Below, one piece after another: positions 52,090 to 61,060 of a stretch of 64,000 nt of DNA (position 1 is its first letter; the number at the start of each line of letters is the position of its first letter). Source of the DNA: Bacteroidia bacterium. Its GTDB lineage: Bacteria; Bacteroidota; Bacteroidia; Bacteroidales; Prolixibacteraceae. The notes under the pieces were generated by a model. That model ran no database searches. It saw only the letters and a list, made by a program, of their open reading frames with translations, and was not told the origin of the DNA. The translations under genes and the position numbers were made by a program. Where the stretch lies: the NCBI GenBank assembly GCA_026391315.1, contig JAPLDT010000019.1, positions 80,286-144,285 on the forward strand. The letters are read 5' to 3'.

Positions 52090-53163
52090 TCAATATTTCT
52101 TTGCGAATTCATCGGCCAGTGCATTGATAGCCTCGTCAGAAAGATCTGATCCATTGTGGATGACCATTCTATACCGGAATGTTGCAGTTTTTCCTGCAGA
52201 AATGCTATAGTTCAATTTCTCTTTCCCTTTGGTAAATACGCTCCATCCGAGTGGATTGGCAGCAAACAAACCATATCCTCTTGCGTGCCAGTAAGTTGGA
52301 TAGCCTGCGTTTTGAGGATGATCGCAAATCACAAGGGCAATTTTCTCATTGTTGATGGTTCCGTTCAGTTCGCACCATCTTCCGCGGGTCGACCAGACTG
52401 CATCATCTTTGATCCCTTCACTGGTTCTGTAACTTCCGGTAACTCCCTCTGTGCTCATGGCTTTCACAGTAGTTGGGTTTCCTTTCGCATCGGTCATGAT
52501 AACTTCGTCTTTTTGAGGTAGTTCCAACTGACGGGCCACACGAATGGCGACGACACCCTCTTTGTTGTCAGCCATAGAAACAGGTTTTGACCCTGCAGTT
52601 AGTTTTGTAATTCTATCAATGATGCGGGTATTCCCCTGGTTGATGAAATGCAGCTCTGTCGTTTCATCAAGTAATTTTTTTCCATCCGGGGTATCCCAGG
52701 TAGCAGTTACCACGAGAACTCCATGGCCTTTTCCTCCCTCTTTCTTTACTATGGATTTTTGATGGATGGTTCCATACCCACTCCTTTTGTTAACAGGGAT
52801 CGCTTCTGAATTATTCCAGAAATCCAATCCATCAACATCACCGTAGTTGAACCAAATACCAACATGATGTGGATGATCTACCCGCTCTCCTGCCCTTGGT
52901 TTCATCGGAAAACCACGGGTAACCTCAGCTCCCGAAGCGGTAATAACAGGGTACAAAACCGGCTTCATCACATTGTCGGGCCAGATGTAAGAGGTAAAGA
53001 GTTTTCCGTCCATCAGAATGTCAACCCGCTTCTGATCGCTTTTGTCGGCGAAAGTGACAGTTCCCTCCTCTTTCCCTTTGGCTCCATCTTTCGAAAAGAG
53101 CGGTTGCGATGCTGTCATTAGTAAAAAAAGAGTTCCTAAAAATAGTTTAGATTTTAATTCCAT
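52090..53163 (-). CDS. PmoA-family protein (DUF6807)
   Basis: The 357-residue protein has a signal peptide (LFLGTLFLLMTASQPLFS). The family pattern is clear: MDGKLFTSYIWPDNVMKPVLYPVITASG, RVDHPHHVGIWFNYGDVDGLDFW and HARGYGLFAANPLG. The name PmoA is historical and does not mean methane monooxygenase. Members are secreted, beta-rich, and frequent in glycan-degrading Bacteroidota; the reaction is unknown. Confidence 0.87.
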   Translation of the reverse strand: MELKSKLFLGTLFLLMTASQPLFSKDGAKGKEEGTVTFADKSDQKRVDILMDGKLFTSYIWPDNVMKPVLYPVITASGAEVTRGFPMKPRAGERVDHPHHVGIWFNYGDVDGLDFWNNSEAIPVNKRSGYGTIHQKSIVKKEGGKGHGVLVVTATWDTPDGKKLLDETTELHFINQGNTRIIDRITKLTAGSKPVSMADNKEGVVAIRVARQLELPQKDEVIMTDAKGNPTTVKAMSTEGVTGSYRTSEGIKDDAVWSTRGRWCELNGTINNEKIALVICDHPQNAGYPTYWHARGYGLFAANPLGWSVFTKGKEKLNYSISAGKTATFRYRMVIHNGSDLSDEAINALADEFAKKY

Positions 53164-53409
53164 GGTAGTAAATTCAAAATGATGAATGAAGCGTAAAAAT
53201 AAGAAATCTCAGCTTCATATCTGCCTCTGTGTCCAATTTTTATGAAGGAAAATGAAAATATTCAGGATGCTGTTTTTTTCACTGAAGCATTGTTGTAATT
53301 TCACCGTGTTATTTATCAAGGAATAGTGGCGGAGAATCGAATGAAAGAAAAATTCGTTGACCGTTCGTGAATTGACAACATTGACAATAGAACCATTAAC
53401 AGACCGATC

Positions 53410-54249
53410 ATGCAAACAAAGAAAACCTTCATCTGGATCTTTGCTGTTTTACTAACCGTTGCAGCAGCCTTATACCAACGATTAACCGGACCTACGCACC
53501 CCCAGAGAACCCGTGCCACCATTTCGGGACAAACCTATAAATTCAAACTGCTACGATCTTTTGATGGCAGCGGGGATTGTCCCATTACCATCACAGTCCA
53601 GGATCCTGAAGTTGCGGGAACTCTTGAATACAGAATTTTCCCTCAGAAGGTAGATTTTATCAAATTACCAATGACCCGCGAAGGTGGTGTCCTTACTGCC
53701 TCATTACCTCACCAGGGAATGGCCGGTAAGCTGGAATATAAAATTTCTCTGAATAAAGGAGGAGAAACGGTTGCTCTTAACAACGGAACACCAACAGTTA
53801 TCCGTTTCAAAGGTCACGTACCGGAAGTTGTATTGATTCCGCATATTCTGATCATGTTTCTGGCCATGTTGTTCAGCAACGTTGCCGGAGTATTCGCCCT
53901 TTTCAAAATCCCGTCGCTGAAAATGATGAAGATAACGCTGGCTACCATATTTGTCGGCGGATTGATCATGGGTCCGATTGTTCAAAAGTATGCCTTCGAC
54001 GAACTATGGGCCGGGGTTCCCTACGGATGGGACCTTACCGACAACAAAACTTTGATAGCCTTTGCGGCTTGGGTCATCGCGTTCCTCTTTAACTGGGAAA
54101 AAGAGTCCAGGTATTGGGTAGTTGCTGCTGCTTTGGTAACAATTGGAATTTTCTCGATCCCCCACAGCCTCTTTGGATCACAGCTGGATCCGGCAACCGG
54201 AAAGATTATACAGGGGATGATTCAACCTTATATCTCCCTGCTTTTTTAA
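53410..54249 (+). CDS. Membrane protein with extracytoplasmic beta domain, unknown function
   Basis: The 279-residue protein has an N-terminal signal anchor (FIWIFAVLLTVAAALY), about 110 residues of beta-rich domain (CPITITVQDPEVAGTLEYRI), and then four membrane helices (about 140-162, 172-195, 215-230 and 236-255). I recognise no family motif. The next gene, an outer-membrane-type beta-barrel, starts 30 bases later. Confidence 0.7.
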   Translation: MQTKKTFIWIFAVLLTVAAALYQRLTGPTHPQRTRATISGQTYKFKLLRSFDGSGDCPITITVQDPEVAGTLEYRIFPQKVDFIKLPMTREGGVLTASLPHQGMAGKLEYKISLNKGGETVALNNGTPTVIRFKGHVPEVVLIPHILIMFLAMLFSNVAGVFALFKIPSLKMMKITLATIFVGGLIMGPIVQKYAFDELWAGVPYGWDLTDNKTLIAFAAWVIAFLFNWEKESRYWVVAAALVTIGIFSIPHSLFGSQLDPATGKIIQGMIQPYISLLF

Positions 54250-54278
54250 AGATTTTCACGATTTTAATCTCATTTATC

Positions 54279-55031
54279 ATGAGAAACCTTCTGCTTGTTT
54301 GTGCATTAATGCTCCTGTCCATACCATTGTCTGCACAACCCGACAATTGGTATTTTTCGATCTCGATGGGAGGCTGCCTGCCTTTGGGATCTTTCGCAGA
54401 TACTAATCCGGCGAAAACCGGTGCAGGATTTGCCCTGAAGGGATTCGCGCTCAATCTGGATGCAACCTATCCTCTGAGTAACCATTGGGGACTTAAAGGG
54501 ATGGTAATGCTCAACAACAATCCTGTCGACCGCAACGGAATGGGCACCATGATGGAGAACCGGATGAAAAAACTGGTACCATTTACCGAAGCTGAAAGGG
54601 ATAACCTGACGCTGACAGTCAATTCGTGGATGTCGAACAGTTTGGTATTCGGACCCGTTTTTTCGATCAATTTCGACCGGTTTGCCTGGGATTTTCAGGC
54701 AATGGCCGGAATGAATGTGACCTACCTTCCTAACCAGAAACTACTTTACAAACCCTCTTCCGGAAGTTGGGAATACCTACAGCACAACACCAACAACATT
54801 CATGTTTCATTGGATTTACTGGCAGGGAGCGCAGTTAGGTTCAAGGTGACTGATAAATTACAACTTAAAGTGGCTTTGGATTACCAGCACTCGAAATCTA
54901 AGAACAGCTTCGAAGAGCTTAAAACGACCAAAACGAATGGATCCACATCCGTCGATATACTCAATACCGGAAGTACCAAAGTTCCAAAACAGGTGGTGAT
55001 AGGAAGCGTGGGATTTGTATATTATTTGTGA
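54279..55031 (+). CDS. Outer-membrane beta-barrel protein
   Basis: I choose the ATG at 54279 (MRNLLLVCALMLLSIPLSAQ), which starts a clear signal peptide with cleavage after SAQ; the open frame reaches back to 54114 inside the upstream gene. The mature 230 residues show alternating strands typical of 8-stranded barrels (WYFSISMGGCLPLGSF, ALNLDATYPLSNHWGLKGMVML) and end in a C-terminal aromatic strand VVIGSVGFVYYL. It is probably co-transcribed with 53410-54249. Confidence 0.82.
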   Translation: MRNLLLVCALMLLSIPLSAQPDNWYFSISMGGCLPLGSFADTNPAKTGAGFALKGFALNLDATYPLSNHWGLKGMVMLNNNPVDRNGMGTMMENRMKKLVPFTEAERDNLTLTVNSWMSNSLVFGPVFSINFDRFAWDFQAMAGMNVTYLPNQKLLYKPSSGSWEYLQHNTNNIHVSLDLLAGSAVRFKVTDKLQLKVALDYQHSKSKNSFEELKTTKTNGSTSVDILNTGSTKVPKQVVIGSVGFVYYL

Positions 55032-55044
55032 GAGGGGAAAATTC

Positions 55045-55182
55045 TTAAAATTGTTTGAAATGTTTAAAGGGTTTATAAAGTTTATAGGGTTATGACGTTA
55101 TACATCAATTTCCTTAGGTACAGGAGTTTAAAACATTTTAAACATCATAAACATTTCAAGCCCTTCAAACAATTTAAACCTG
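55045..55182. repeat. Imperfect hairpin of TTGTTTGAAATGTTTAAA words
   Basis: Words around TTGTTTGAAATGTTTA (55051-55066) recur in inverse form TAAACATTTCAAGCCCTTCAAACAA (shortened words, 55148-55172). The pair fills the gap between the convergent barrel and sulfatase genes. Confidence 0.65.
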
Positions 55183-55188
55183 TTTTTA

Positions 55189-56778
55189 CTATTTCCCTGT
55201 CCCCTTTTTCATCCTATCCATATACATCTTAATGAATTTCTGATCGTTGGCATCTGAATCCCCGTATTTGGCCCGCAGTTCGGTTAACCGTTGGTGCATC
55301 ATTTTTTGAACTTTAGCATAGGCCGGATCATTGTAGACGCTCTTCATTTCGTGCGGGTCTTTCTCCAGGTCGTACAATTCCCATTCATCGATATCGTAAT
55401 AGAAATGCATGAGTTTGTATCGTTCGGTCGCAATGCCGTAATGCCGCTTGACCATGTGTTCAGCCGGGTATTCGTAGTAAGTGTAGTAGACAGCATCACG
55501 CCATTCGCCTGTTTTACCGGCTACCAGTTTCCGGAATGATTCTCCCTGCATATCAGCCGGAATTTTTACGCCGCAATAATCCAGAAACGTTGGGGCGAAG
55601 TCAAGGTTCTGAACCAGTTTGTTGATTTTTGTACCCGGCTTGATCTCTTTGGGATACCTGATCAGCAAGGGTGTCCGGAAGGACTCTTCGTACATAAATC
55701 GTTTGTCGAACCATCCGTGCTCGCCAAGGTAAAACCCTTGATCAGACGTGTAAACCACGATGGTATTTTCGGCCAATCCGTTTTTATCGAGGTAATCAAG
55801 TACCTCACCGACTCCGTCATCGACAGACTTTACACATCTGAGATAGTCCTTGATGTAGCGGTTGTATTTCCATTCAGCCAAGGCCTTGCCGGTTAGCTTT
55901 GCCTTCAGAAAAGCCTGATTTTCGCCCTCGTAGGCATCCATCCAGTCTGCCCTTTGTGCCGGAGTCATACGATTCAGGTCAGACTCGAAGCCGGTCGCCT
56001 TTCCATCAGGGTCGGTAATCAGCTTGAAATCATGTCCCCACCTTGCATTGCCGTCCACTTTCATCTCCTGTGTATGGGCGGCAGTTCCCCTTCCCTGATA
56101 ATCGTCATAATAGTTTGCAGGGGGGACAAAGGTTGTATCATCGTAGAGGTTAAGGTATTTCTTGGCAGGAAGCCAGTTTCTGTGAGGGGCTTTCTGGTGG
56201 TATAGCAGGCAGAAGGGCTTGCTCTTGTCTCGCATCTCGCTGAGCCATTTCAGGGCATATTCGGTAGTAATCTCAGTGCAATAACCTTCGATGCGTTTCT
56301 TTACCCCATTGATAAGAAAATCCGGATTGTAATATTGGCCCTGTCCTGGAAGAACCATTGAAAAGTCGAATCCCTGTGGTAGTCCGTCCAGATGGATTTT
56401 GCCGATCATGGCAGTTTGGTAACCTGTCTTTTGCAGTATTTTAGGAAAATTATCCTGATCCCAGTTAAACGGTAATCTGTTGTCAATTTTCCCGTTGATA
56501 AAACTGTGCTTTCCAGTTAGCATCACTGCCCGGCTTGGGGCACAGATGGAGTTGGTGACACAGGCACGGGTAAAGATAGCCCCTTCCCTGGCCAAACGAT
56601 CGATGTTGGGAGTTTTGTTCAACCCGGTACCATAGGCACTGATGGCCTGATAGGCATGGTCGTCAGACATGATGTAGATAATGTTGGGACGCTGTTTGGG
56701 AATAATCTGACCGAAAGCTGCAGAAATTATTCCGGCCGAGCAAATTCCTACCAAGGAAACCAGTTTAGTTCTGTTCAT
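55189..56778 (-). CDS. Secreted sulfatase, formylglycine-dependent
   Basis: The 529-residue enzyme has a signal peptide (LVSLVGICSAGIISAAFG). The sulfatase signature is CAPSR with C79 as formylglycine precursor, followed by AVMLTGKH. Metal ligands are in IYIMSDDHAYQA and YTSDQGFYLGEHGWFDKR. It resembles S1-family glycosaminoglycan- or carrageenan-type sulfatases of Bacteroidota. The glycan is unknown. The gene lies 25 bases downstream of the HutI-like gene on the same strand. Confidence 0.92.
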   Translation of the reverse strand: MNRTKLVSLVGICSAGIISAAFGQIIPKQRPNIIYIMSDDHAYQAISAYGTGLNKTPNIDRLAREGAIFTRACVTNSICAPSRAVMLTGKHSFINGKIDNRLPFNWDQDNFPKILQKTGYQTAMIGKIHLDGLPQGFDFSMVLPGQGQYYNPDFLINGVKKRIEGYCTEITTEYALKWLSEMRDKSKPFCLLYHQKAPHRNWLPAKKYLNLYDDTTFVPPANYYDDYQGRGTAAHTQEMKVDGNARWGHDFKLITDPDGKATGFESDLNRMTPAQRADWMDAYEGENQAFLKAKLTGKALAEWKYNRYIKDYLRCVKSVDDGVGEVLDYLDKNGLAENTIVVYTSDQGFYLGEHGWFDKRFMYEESFRTPLLIRYPKEIKPGTKINKLVQNLDFAPTFLDYCGVKIPADMQGESFRKLVAGKTGEWRDAVYYTYYEYPAEHMVKRHYGIATERYKLMHFYYDIDEWELYDLEKDPHEMKSVYNDPAYAKVQKMMHQRLTELRAKYGDSDANDQKFIKMYMDRMKKGTGK

Positions 56779-56803
56779 GGATTAGCGATCTTGAAAAAGT
56801 TGT

Positions 56804-58036
56804 TTAATGGATCTCCCCGTCCAAAATCACCATCTCAATCAGGTCAGAGCTAAAGGCATAAGGAAAGTATTCGTAGGATGGAATTTTCTTTGTCACGAAA
56901 ACATTCGCAGCTTTTCCTTTGGTGATGGTTCCATATCCTTCTCCAATGCCCATGAGGTAGGCAGAATTGATTGTGGAAGCATTGATGGCCTCCTCCGGCA
57001 TCAATCCATATTTGATACAAGCAAGGGACTGCATGAATTTCATGTCGCACGAAGGCATCGATCCGGGATCGAAATCTGTGGCAATGGCCAGAGGCAGACC
57101 TGCATCAATCATCTCGCGGGCCGAGGAAGCAGAGAGGTTATGAAAAAAGGATGCGCCTGGCATGATGACGGGAAAAATATCTGCCCTTACCATCCTGTCA
57201 ATCTTATCCGGCGAAATTGGTTCGTTTGCATCCAGGATATCGAGACACACTTTAAGGTTCATTTCATTGAGATGGTTAAGACCCAGCTCATCGGAATGCA
57301 ACTTCACAGTCAAACCCTCGCGCATACCGGCAAACATAAGCATCTCCGTTTCACTTCTTGTCAGGAATTTATGATCGTAGTACAAATCAAGGTTGTCGGC
57401 CAGTTCTTCTTGTGCAATGGCTGGCAGGATATCCAAAATATGATCAAGATACTTTGCGGGTGATTTGCGGAAATTTTCGTGGTAGGTATGAGATCCCAGG
57501 AAAGTGGATTTGATCACGAGCGGAGTGGTACTTTTCAATTTCCTTATGACCTGCAGCAATTTAATCTCATCTTCTGCCTCCAGACCGTACCCGCTTTTGA
57601 TCTCAATGGCTCCGGTTCCCTTTCTGACTACCTCTTTGAGATGATCAATTGCCTGGAGGTAGAGCTCCCCGATAGACATCTCATGAAGTCCAACAAAAGA
57701 ATCCGAGAAACCAATCCCCTTTCTGACTCTTCCCGGACCACGCCTGTAAAATGCCGGGACAGTCCCGAAAGGGTAAAGCAGATGGGAATCAGGATCGCAG
57801 AAGCTTGGAAACACCAGCCTCCCTTTGCAATCAATCTCCATCAGTTGATCAGAATCTTCCGCGATTGATCCACTCAGGGAATTCATGGGGCCATAGTCTG
57901 CGATCATTTCATCCCGGATCAGCAGGAAGGCATTTCTAATAGAATGGATAGACGACATCTCCTTACCTGCCAGGTAGGGGGCTGGATTTTCGCCTGTTTG
58001 AACCAACTCCTTGATATTAAGAAGCAGCAAGTCCAT
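56804..58036 (-). CDS. Imidazolonepropionase-like amidohydrolase with altered metal site
   Basis: The 410-residue protein resembles HutI across its length: IEIKSGYGL, STFLGSHTYH, KLHSDELG, AIATDFDPGSMPS and the C-terminal KGKAANVFV. HutI hydrolyses imidazolone-propionate in histidine breakdown. Two important sites differ. The first metal ligand pair, normally HxH in D-x-HTH, reads CDPDSH, with the first histidine replaced by aspartate. The histidine of the usual ADH motif is replaced in LDANEPIS. No hutH, hutU or ftcD gene is adjacent. I therefore avoid the symbol hutI; it may have another substrate. Confidence 0.75.
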   Translation of the reverse strand: MDLLLLNIKELVQTGENPAPYLAGKEMSSIHSIRNAFLLIRDEMIADYGPMNSLSGSIAEDSDQLMEIDCKGRLVFPSFCDPDSHLLYPFGTVPAFYRRGPGRVRKGIGFSDSFVGLHEMSIGELYLQAIDHLKEVVRKGTGAIEIKSGYGLEAEDEIKLLQVIRKLKSTTPLVIKSTFLGSHTYHENFRKSPAKYLDHILDILPAIAQEELADNLDLYYDHKFLTRSETEMLMFAGMREGLTVKLHSDELGLNHLNEMNLKVCLDILDANEPISPDKIDRMVRADIFPVIMPGASFFHNLSASSAREMIDAGLPLAIATDFDPGSMPSCDMKFMQSLACIKYGLMPEEAINASTINSAYLMGIGEGYGTITKGKAANVFVTKKIPSYEYFPYAFSSDLIEMVILDGEIH

Positions 58037-58138
58037 GACTGAAAAATATTGAAAATGAGTAGGTTAAAGCTTTGACTTTATAAAGATAAAAAAAAAATCG
58101 GAGATTCAAAATTTCTGATAAGAAATTTTGAATAAAAG

Positions 58139-58168
58139 CAAAAAAAAACCTGCTTGAATCAAGCAGGT
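58139..58168 (-). terminator. Rho-independent terminator of the ferredoxin gene
   Basis: On the complement ACCTGCTT-GATTC-AAGCAGGT is followed by ten T. It lies 23 bases beyond the ferredoxin stop. Confidence 0.9.
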
Positions 58169-58190
58169 CGTTTTAAAGTCTTTTGTCTTG

Positions 58191-58358
58191 TTAGGCAGGC
58201 GAAATAGCATCAGTAGGACATACTTCGGCACATGATCCACAATCGGTGCAAAGTTCAGCATCAATTTTGTAGATTTCACCTTCGGTGATCGCTTCAACAG
58301 GACACTCATCGATACAGGTACCACAAGCGATGCATGCATCAGAAATTTTATAAGCCAT
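58191..58358 (-). CDS. 2x[4Fe-4S] ferredoxin, 55 residues
   Basis: The complement from the ATG at 58358 encodes a complete clostridial-type ferredoxin: cluster 1 C9-x2-C12-x2-C15 with C19-P, and cluster 2 C37-x2-C40-x2-C43 with C47-P. Each cluster takes its fourth cysteine from the other half. The two halves (CIACGTCIDECPVEAI and CTDCGSCAEVCPTDAI) show the internal duplication. It is a soluble low-potential electron carrier, suited to pyruvate:ferredoxin oxidoreductase and [FeFe] hydrogenase. Promoter box and terminator frame it as a single-gene unit. Confidence 0.96.
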   Translation of the reverse strand: MAYKISDACIACGTCIDECPVEAITEGEIYKIDAELCTDCGSCAEVCPTDAISPA

Positions 58359-58406
58359 AACTTAATTTATTGGTTTTACTGAAAATTAATTTCAAGAAAT
58401 TCACTG

Positions 58407-58414
58407 CAAAAGTA
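58407..58414 (-). promoter_or_regulatory. -7 box of the ferredoxin gene
   Basis: The complement reads TACTTTTG, which fits TAnnTTTG, 48 bases before the ATG. No -33 element is obvious. Confidence 0.4.
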
Positions 58415-58467
58415 TAAAGTTTGACTGAAATAAAAATATTTTAAGCAAATTTTCGAAGAATTATGAA

Positions 58468-58583
58468 AGTGACTAGAGTGACTAAATTGAACTAAAGTGA
58501 CTAAAGTATTTCACCAAAAGAAGTATTTGTCCGGAGTCCATAACTTTATTAACTTTAGTTCAATTTAGTCACTCTAGTTACTT
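58468..58583. repeat. Long hairpin of AGTGACTAAA words between divergent genes
   Basis: AGTGACTAGAGTGACTAAAT through 58507 is largely complementary to 58542-58583 (AACTTTAGTTCAATTTAGTC and neighbours). Unlike other hairpins in the window, it lies between divergently transcribed genes. Confidence 0.82.
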
Positions 58584-58607
58584 CTTTCCGATTTTAATAT
58601 TGCGATC

Positions 58608-59663
58608 ATGAAAACTTCCTTTCAAAGCCTGCTGTTTTTTTGCCTTCTTGCCCTTATGCTTACTGGATGCAGCAAGGCAGTGACATCACAAAACCCACCG
58701 ACAGATAATAGATTAGTCAAAGGGGCCGATATTAGCTGGCTGCCACAAATGGAAGCTTCCGGCTATAAATTCTACAATGACCAGGGCAATACTGAGGAGT
58801 GTTTTAAAATCCTGAAGGACCATGGAATCAATGCTATTCGGTTGAGAACATTTGTGAACCCTTCAGATGACAAATTCAGCGGTCATTGCAGCAAGGATGA
58901 GACCGTAGCAATGGCTGTACGGGCTAAAAATTGGGGAATGAAGGTGATGATTGACTTTCACTACAGCGACAGTTGGGCCGATCCCTCCAAACAGATAAAA
59001 CCCAAAGCCTGGGAAGGTCATGACTTCCCTGCCTTACTGAAAGACCTTTACGATTATACGTTTGATGTGATGACCGCATTGAAAACAGCTGGTATAACTC
59101 CCGAATGGGTTCAGGTCGGGAATGAAATACCGGGAGGCATGATCCTTCCCGAAGGAAGTACCGACAATTGGCCGGAACTGGCACAACTGATCAACAAAGG
59201 TTATGATGCCATCAAAGCCGTTAGTCCTGATTCAAAGGTCATTCTTCATGTGGACCAGGGGAACAACAGCGGTCGTTTCAGGTGGTGGTTTGATGCGGCA
59301 AAGGCAAATGGGGCCAAATACGATGTCATTGGCTTGTCCTATTATCCTTACTGGCTTGATGGAAAGCCTGACTATACTCTTTCGGTTACCGATCTTGGGT
59401 CAAATATGAATGATTTGTTTTACAGATATGGAAAAGAGGTGATGGTGGTAGAAGTAGGGGGCGAAGATGTCAAAGTTCAAAACACGTATGATATGCTGGT
59501 TGCCGTTCAGAAAAAGGTAAAAGAGGTTCCCGAAAGCAAAGGATTGGGGGTGTTTTACTGGGAACCCGAAGGGGCCAGAAGCTGGAGCCATTATGCACTG
59601 AGCGCCTGGGGAGACGATGGAAAACCAACCAAAGCGATGGATGCATTTTTAATTGCATTTTGA
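58608..59663 (+). CDS. Endo-beta-1,4-galactanase, glycoside hydrolase family 53
   Basis: The 351-residue lipoprotein (lipobox LTGC near residue 21) has the GH53 barrel: KGADISWLPQMEASG, RLRTFVNP, MIDFHYSDSWADP, the acid/base glutamate in WVQVGNEIPGG and the nucleophile in VMVVEVGGEDV. It cuts beta-1,4-galactan side chains of pectin, which fits the nearby rhamnosidase theme although the genes are not clustered. Surface display is likely. Confidence 0.93.
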   Translation: MKTSFQSLLFFCLLALMLTGCSKAVTSQNPPTDNRLVKGADISWLPQMEASGYKFYNDQGNTEECFKILKDHGINAIRLRTFVNPSDDKFSGHCSKDETVAMAVRAKNWGMKVMIDFHYSDSWADPSKQIKPKAWEGHDFPALLKDLYDYTFDVMTALKTAGITPEWVQVGNEIPGGMILPEGSTDNWPELAQLINKGYDAIKAVSPDSKVILHVDQGNNSGRFRWWFDAAKANGAKYDVIGLSYYPYWLDGKPDYTLSVTDLGSNMNDLFYRYGKEVMVVEVGGEDVKVQNTYDMLVAVQKKVKEVPESKGLGVFYWEPEGARSWSHYALSAWGDDGKPTKAMDAFLIAF

Positions 59664-59699
59664 TTTTACCTGACAAATATTTCAACTATTATTTGGATA

Positions 59700-59734
59700 A
59701 TTACCTAAAATACCGTAACTTATGGTAAGGTAAT
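59700..59734 (+). promoter_or_regulatory. Operator-like dyad upstream of the ORF6N gene
   Basis: ATTACCT (59700-59706) and AGGTAAT (59728-59734) are inverse repeats, with inner TACC and GGTA also inverse. It lies 41 bases before the start codon of a DNA-binding protein gene, so autoregulation is plausible. Confidence 0.4.
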
Positions 59735-59774
59735 ACTTGGGTTTTATTGTTACAAAACTCGTAAAATCAATCCA

Positions 59775-60308
59775 ATGAAAGTTGAAAATGCAAGTCTAGT
59801 CCCAGACATAAAAATCATGGACAAGATTTTTATGATAAGGGATCAGAAGGTAATGTTGGACAGAGATTTGGCCACCTTGTATGGAGTTACAACAGGAAAT
59901 TTAAATAAATCGGTCAAACGCAACATAAAACGATTCCCGGATGATTTTATGTTCCAACTTAACGAAGAGGAATTCAAAATCTTGCTATTCCAATTTGGAA
60001 TAGCAAGTTGGGGTGGCACACGAACGCTGCCGTATGCATTTACAGAACAGGGAGTTGCAATGCTGTCTGGAATCCTGAATAGCGATAGGGCCATACGTGT
60101 AAACGTTCAGATCATGCGCATATTCACACGGATCAGGCAAATCTTCACCGATACTCTGAGTCTGAAACTGGAAATAGAGGAGATCAAAAAGAGACTCAAA
60201 AATCAGGACAAGAACATCGAACTGGTATTTAGCTACCTCGATGAACTTATCACCAGGCAGGAAAATCCAACTCCCCGAAAACGGATAGGATATAAGACAA
60301 ATAACTAA
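59775..60308 (+). CDS. ORF6N-domain DNA-binding protein
   Basis: The 177-residue protein has the ORF6N domain near residues 10-95: IFMIRDQKVMLDRDLATLYGVTTGNLNKSVKRNIKRFPDDFMFQL, then GGTRTLPYAFTEQGVAMLSGIL. A coiled-coil tail follows (LKLEIEEIKKRLKNQDKNIELVFSYLDELI). The family is common in phages and bacterial chromosomes, where its role is uncertain. The gene ends four bases inside the convergent nth gene. Confidence 0.9.
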   Translation: MKVENASLVPDIKIMDKIFMIRDQKVMLDRDLATLYGVTTGNLNKSVKRNIKRFPDDFMFQLNEEEFKILLFQFGIASWGGTRTLPYAFTEQGVAMLSGILNSDRAIRVNVQIMRIFTRIRQIFTDTLSLKLEIEEIKKRLKNQDKNIELVFSYLDELITRQENPTPRKRIGYKTNN

Positions 60309-60943
60309 TTTGCGACGTTTACTTTTGCACACCACGGCTGCAATCCGCACTCCCCGCACTTCGGTTTTCGTGCAACGCATACATATCGTCCATGCAGGAT
60401 CAACCAGTGATGGGCAACGGGCAATAGCTCAGGTGGAAACAATTTAACAAGCTGACGTTCTGTCTCTTCCGGGGTCTTGGAATTTACAGTCAGGCCAAGC
60501 CTTGAGGATATCCTGAAAACATGCGTATCTACAGCCATGGCAGGTTTGTTGAAGACCACAGAAAGTATCACGTTGGCCGTCTTTCTGCCCACACCCGGCA
60601 GTTTGATCAACTCCTCCATCTCTTCCGGCATAATACCCTGAAAGTCTGACAACAGCATTCTAGCCATTCCAACCAGATTTTTGGCTTTGTTGTTTGGATA
60701 GGAACAGGATTTGATCTCTTCAAAAACCTCCTCCGGTTCCACCTCTGCCATTTTTGCAGCTGTTGGAAAACGTTTGAAAAGTGCGGGCGTGATCAGGTTC
60801 ACCCTTTTGTCGGTGCACTGGGCCGAGAGAATAACTGCCACCAAAAGTTGAAAGGGATCCTGGTAACGGAGTTCCGTTTCGGCTACCGGCATGTTTTGCT
60901 GAAACCATTCAATTACTTTGTCACAAATTTCTTTTGGTTGCAT
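60305..60943 (-). CDS. nth: Endonuclease III
   Basis: This 212-residue base-excision repair enzyme removes oxidised pyrimidines and cuts at abasic sites. The helix-hairpin-helix LPGVGRKTANVIL contains the catalytic lysine, AVDTHVFRI the catalytic aspartate, and the C-terminal cluster loop CVARKPKCGECGLQPWC has C-x6-C-x2-C-x5-C. It is the standard housekeeping copy and contrasts with the divergent HhH-GPD protein at 5837-6640. Confidence 0.95.
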   Translation of the reverse strand: MQPKEICDKVIEWFQQNMPVAETELRYQDPFQLLVAVILSAQCTDKRVNLITPALFKRFPTAAKMAEVEPEEVFEEIKSCSYPNNKAKNLVGMARMLLSDFQGIMPEEMEELIKLPGVGRKTANVILSVVFNKPAMAVDTHVFRISSRLGLTVNSKTPEETERQLVKLFPPELLPVAHHWLILHGRYVCVARKPKCGECGLQPWCAKVNVAN

Positions 60944-61060
60944 AGTTCTCTATTTGGAAGCTAAAATAGGGAAAATATGTAAATTTGTTACCTGCAGATA
61001 ATTTGATACTTGATTAACAGCAATGACAGCCTTAATCAGAACACAAAAAACAGATAACAG

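Noticed and set aside
52090..53163. Methane monooxygenase subunit (PmoA)
   Set aside because: The family name is misleading. The protein is the secreted DUF6807 type, with no relation to membrane methane monooxygenase.
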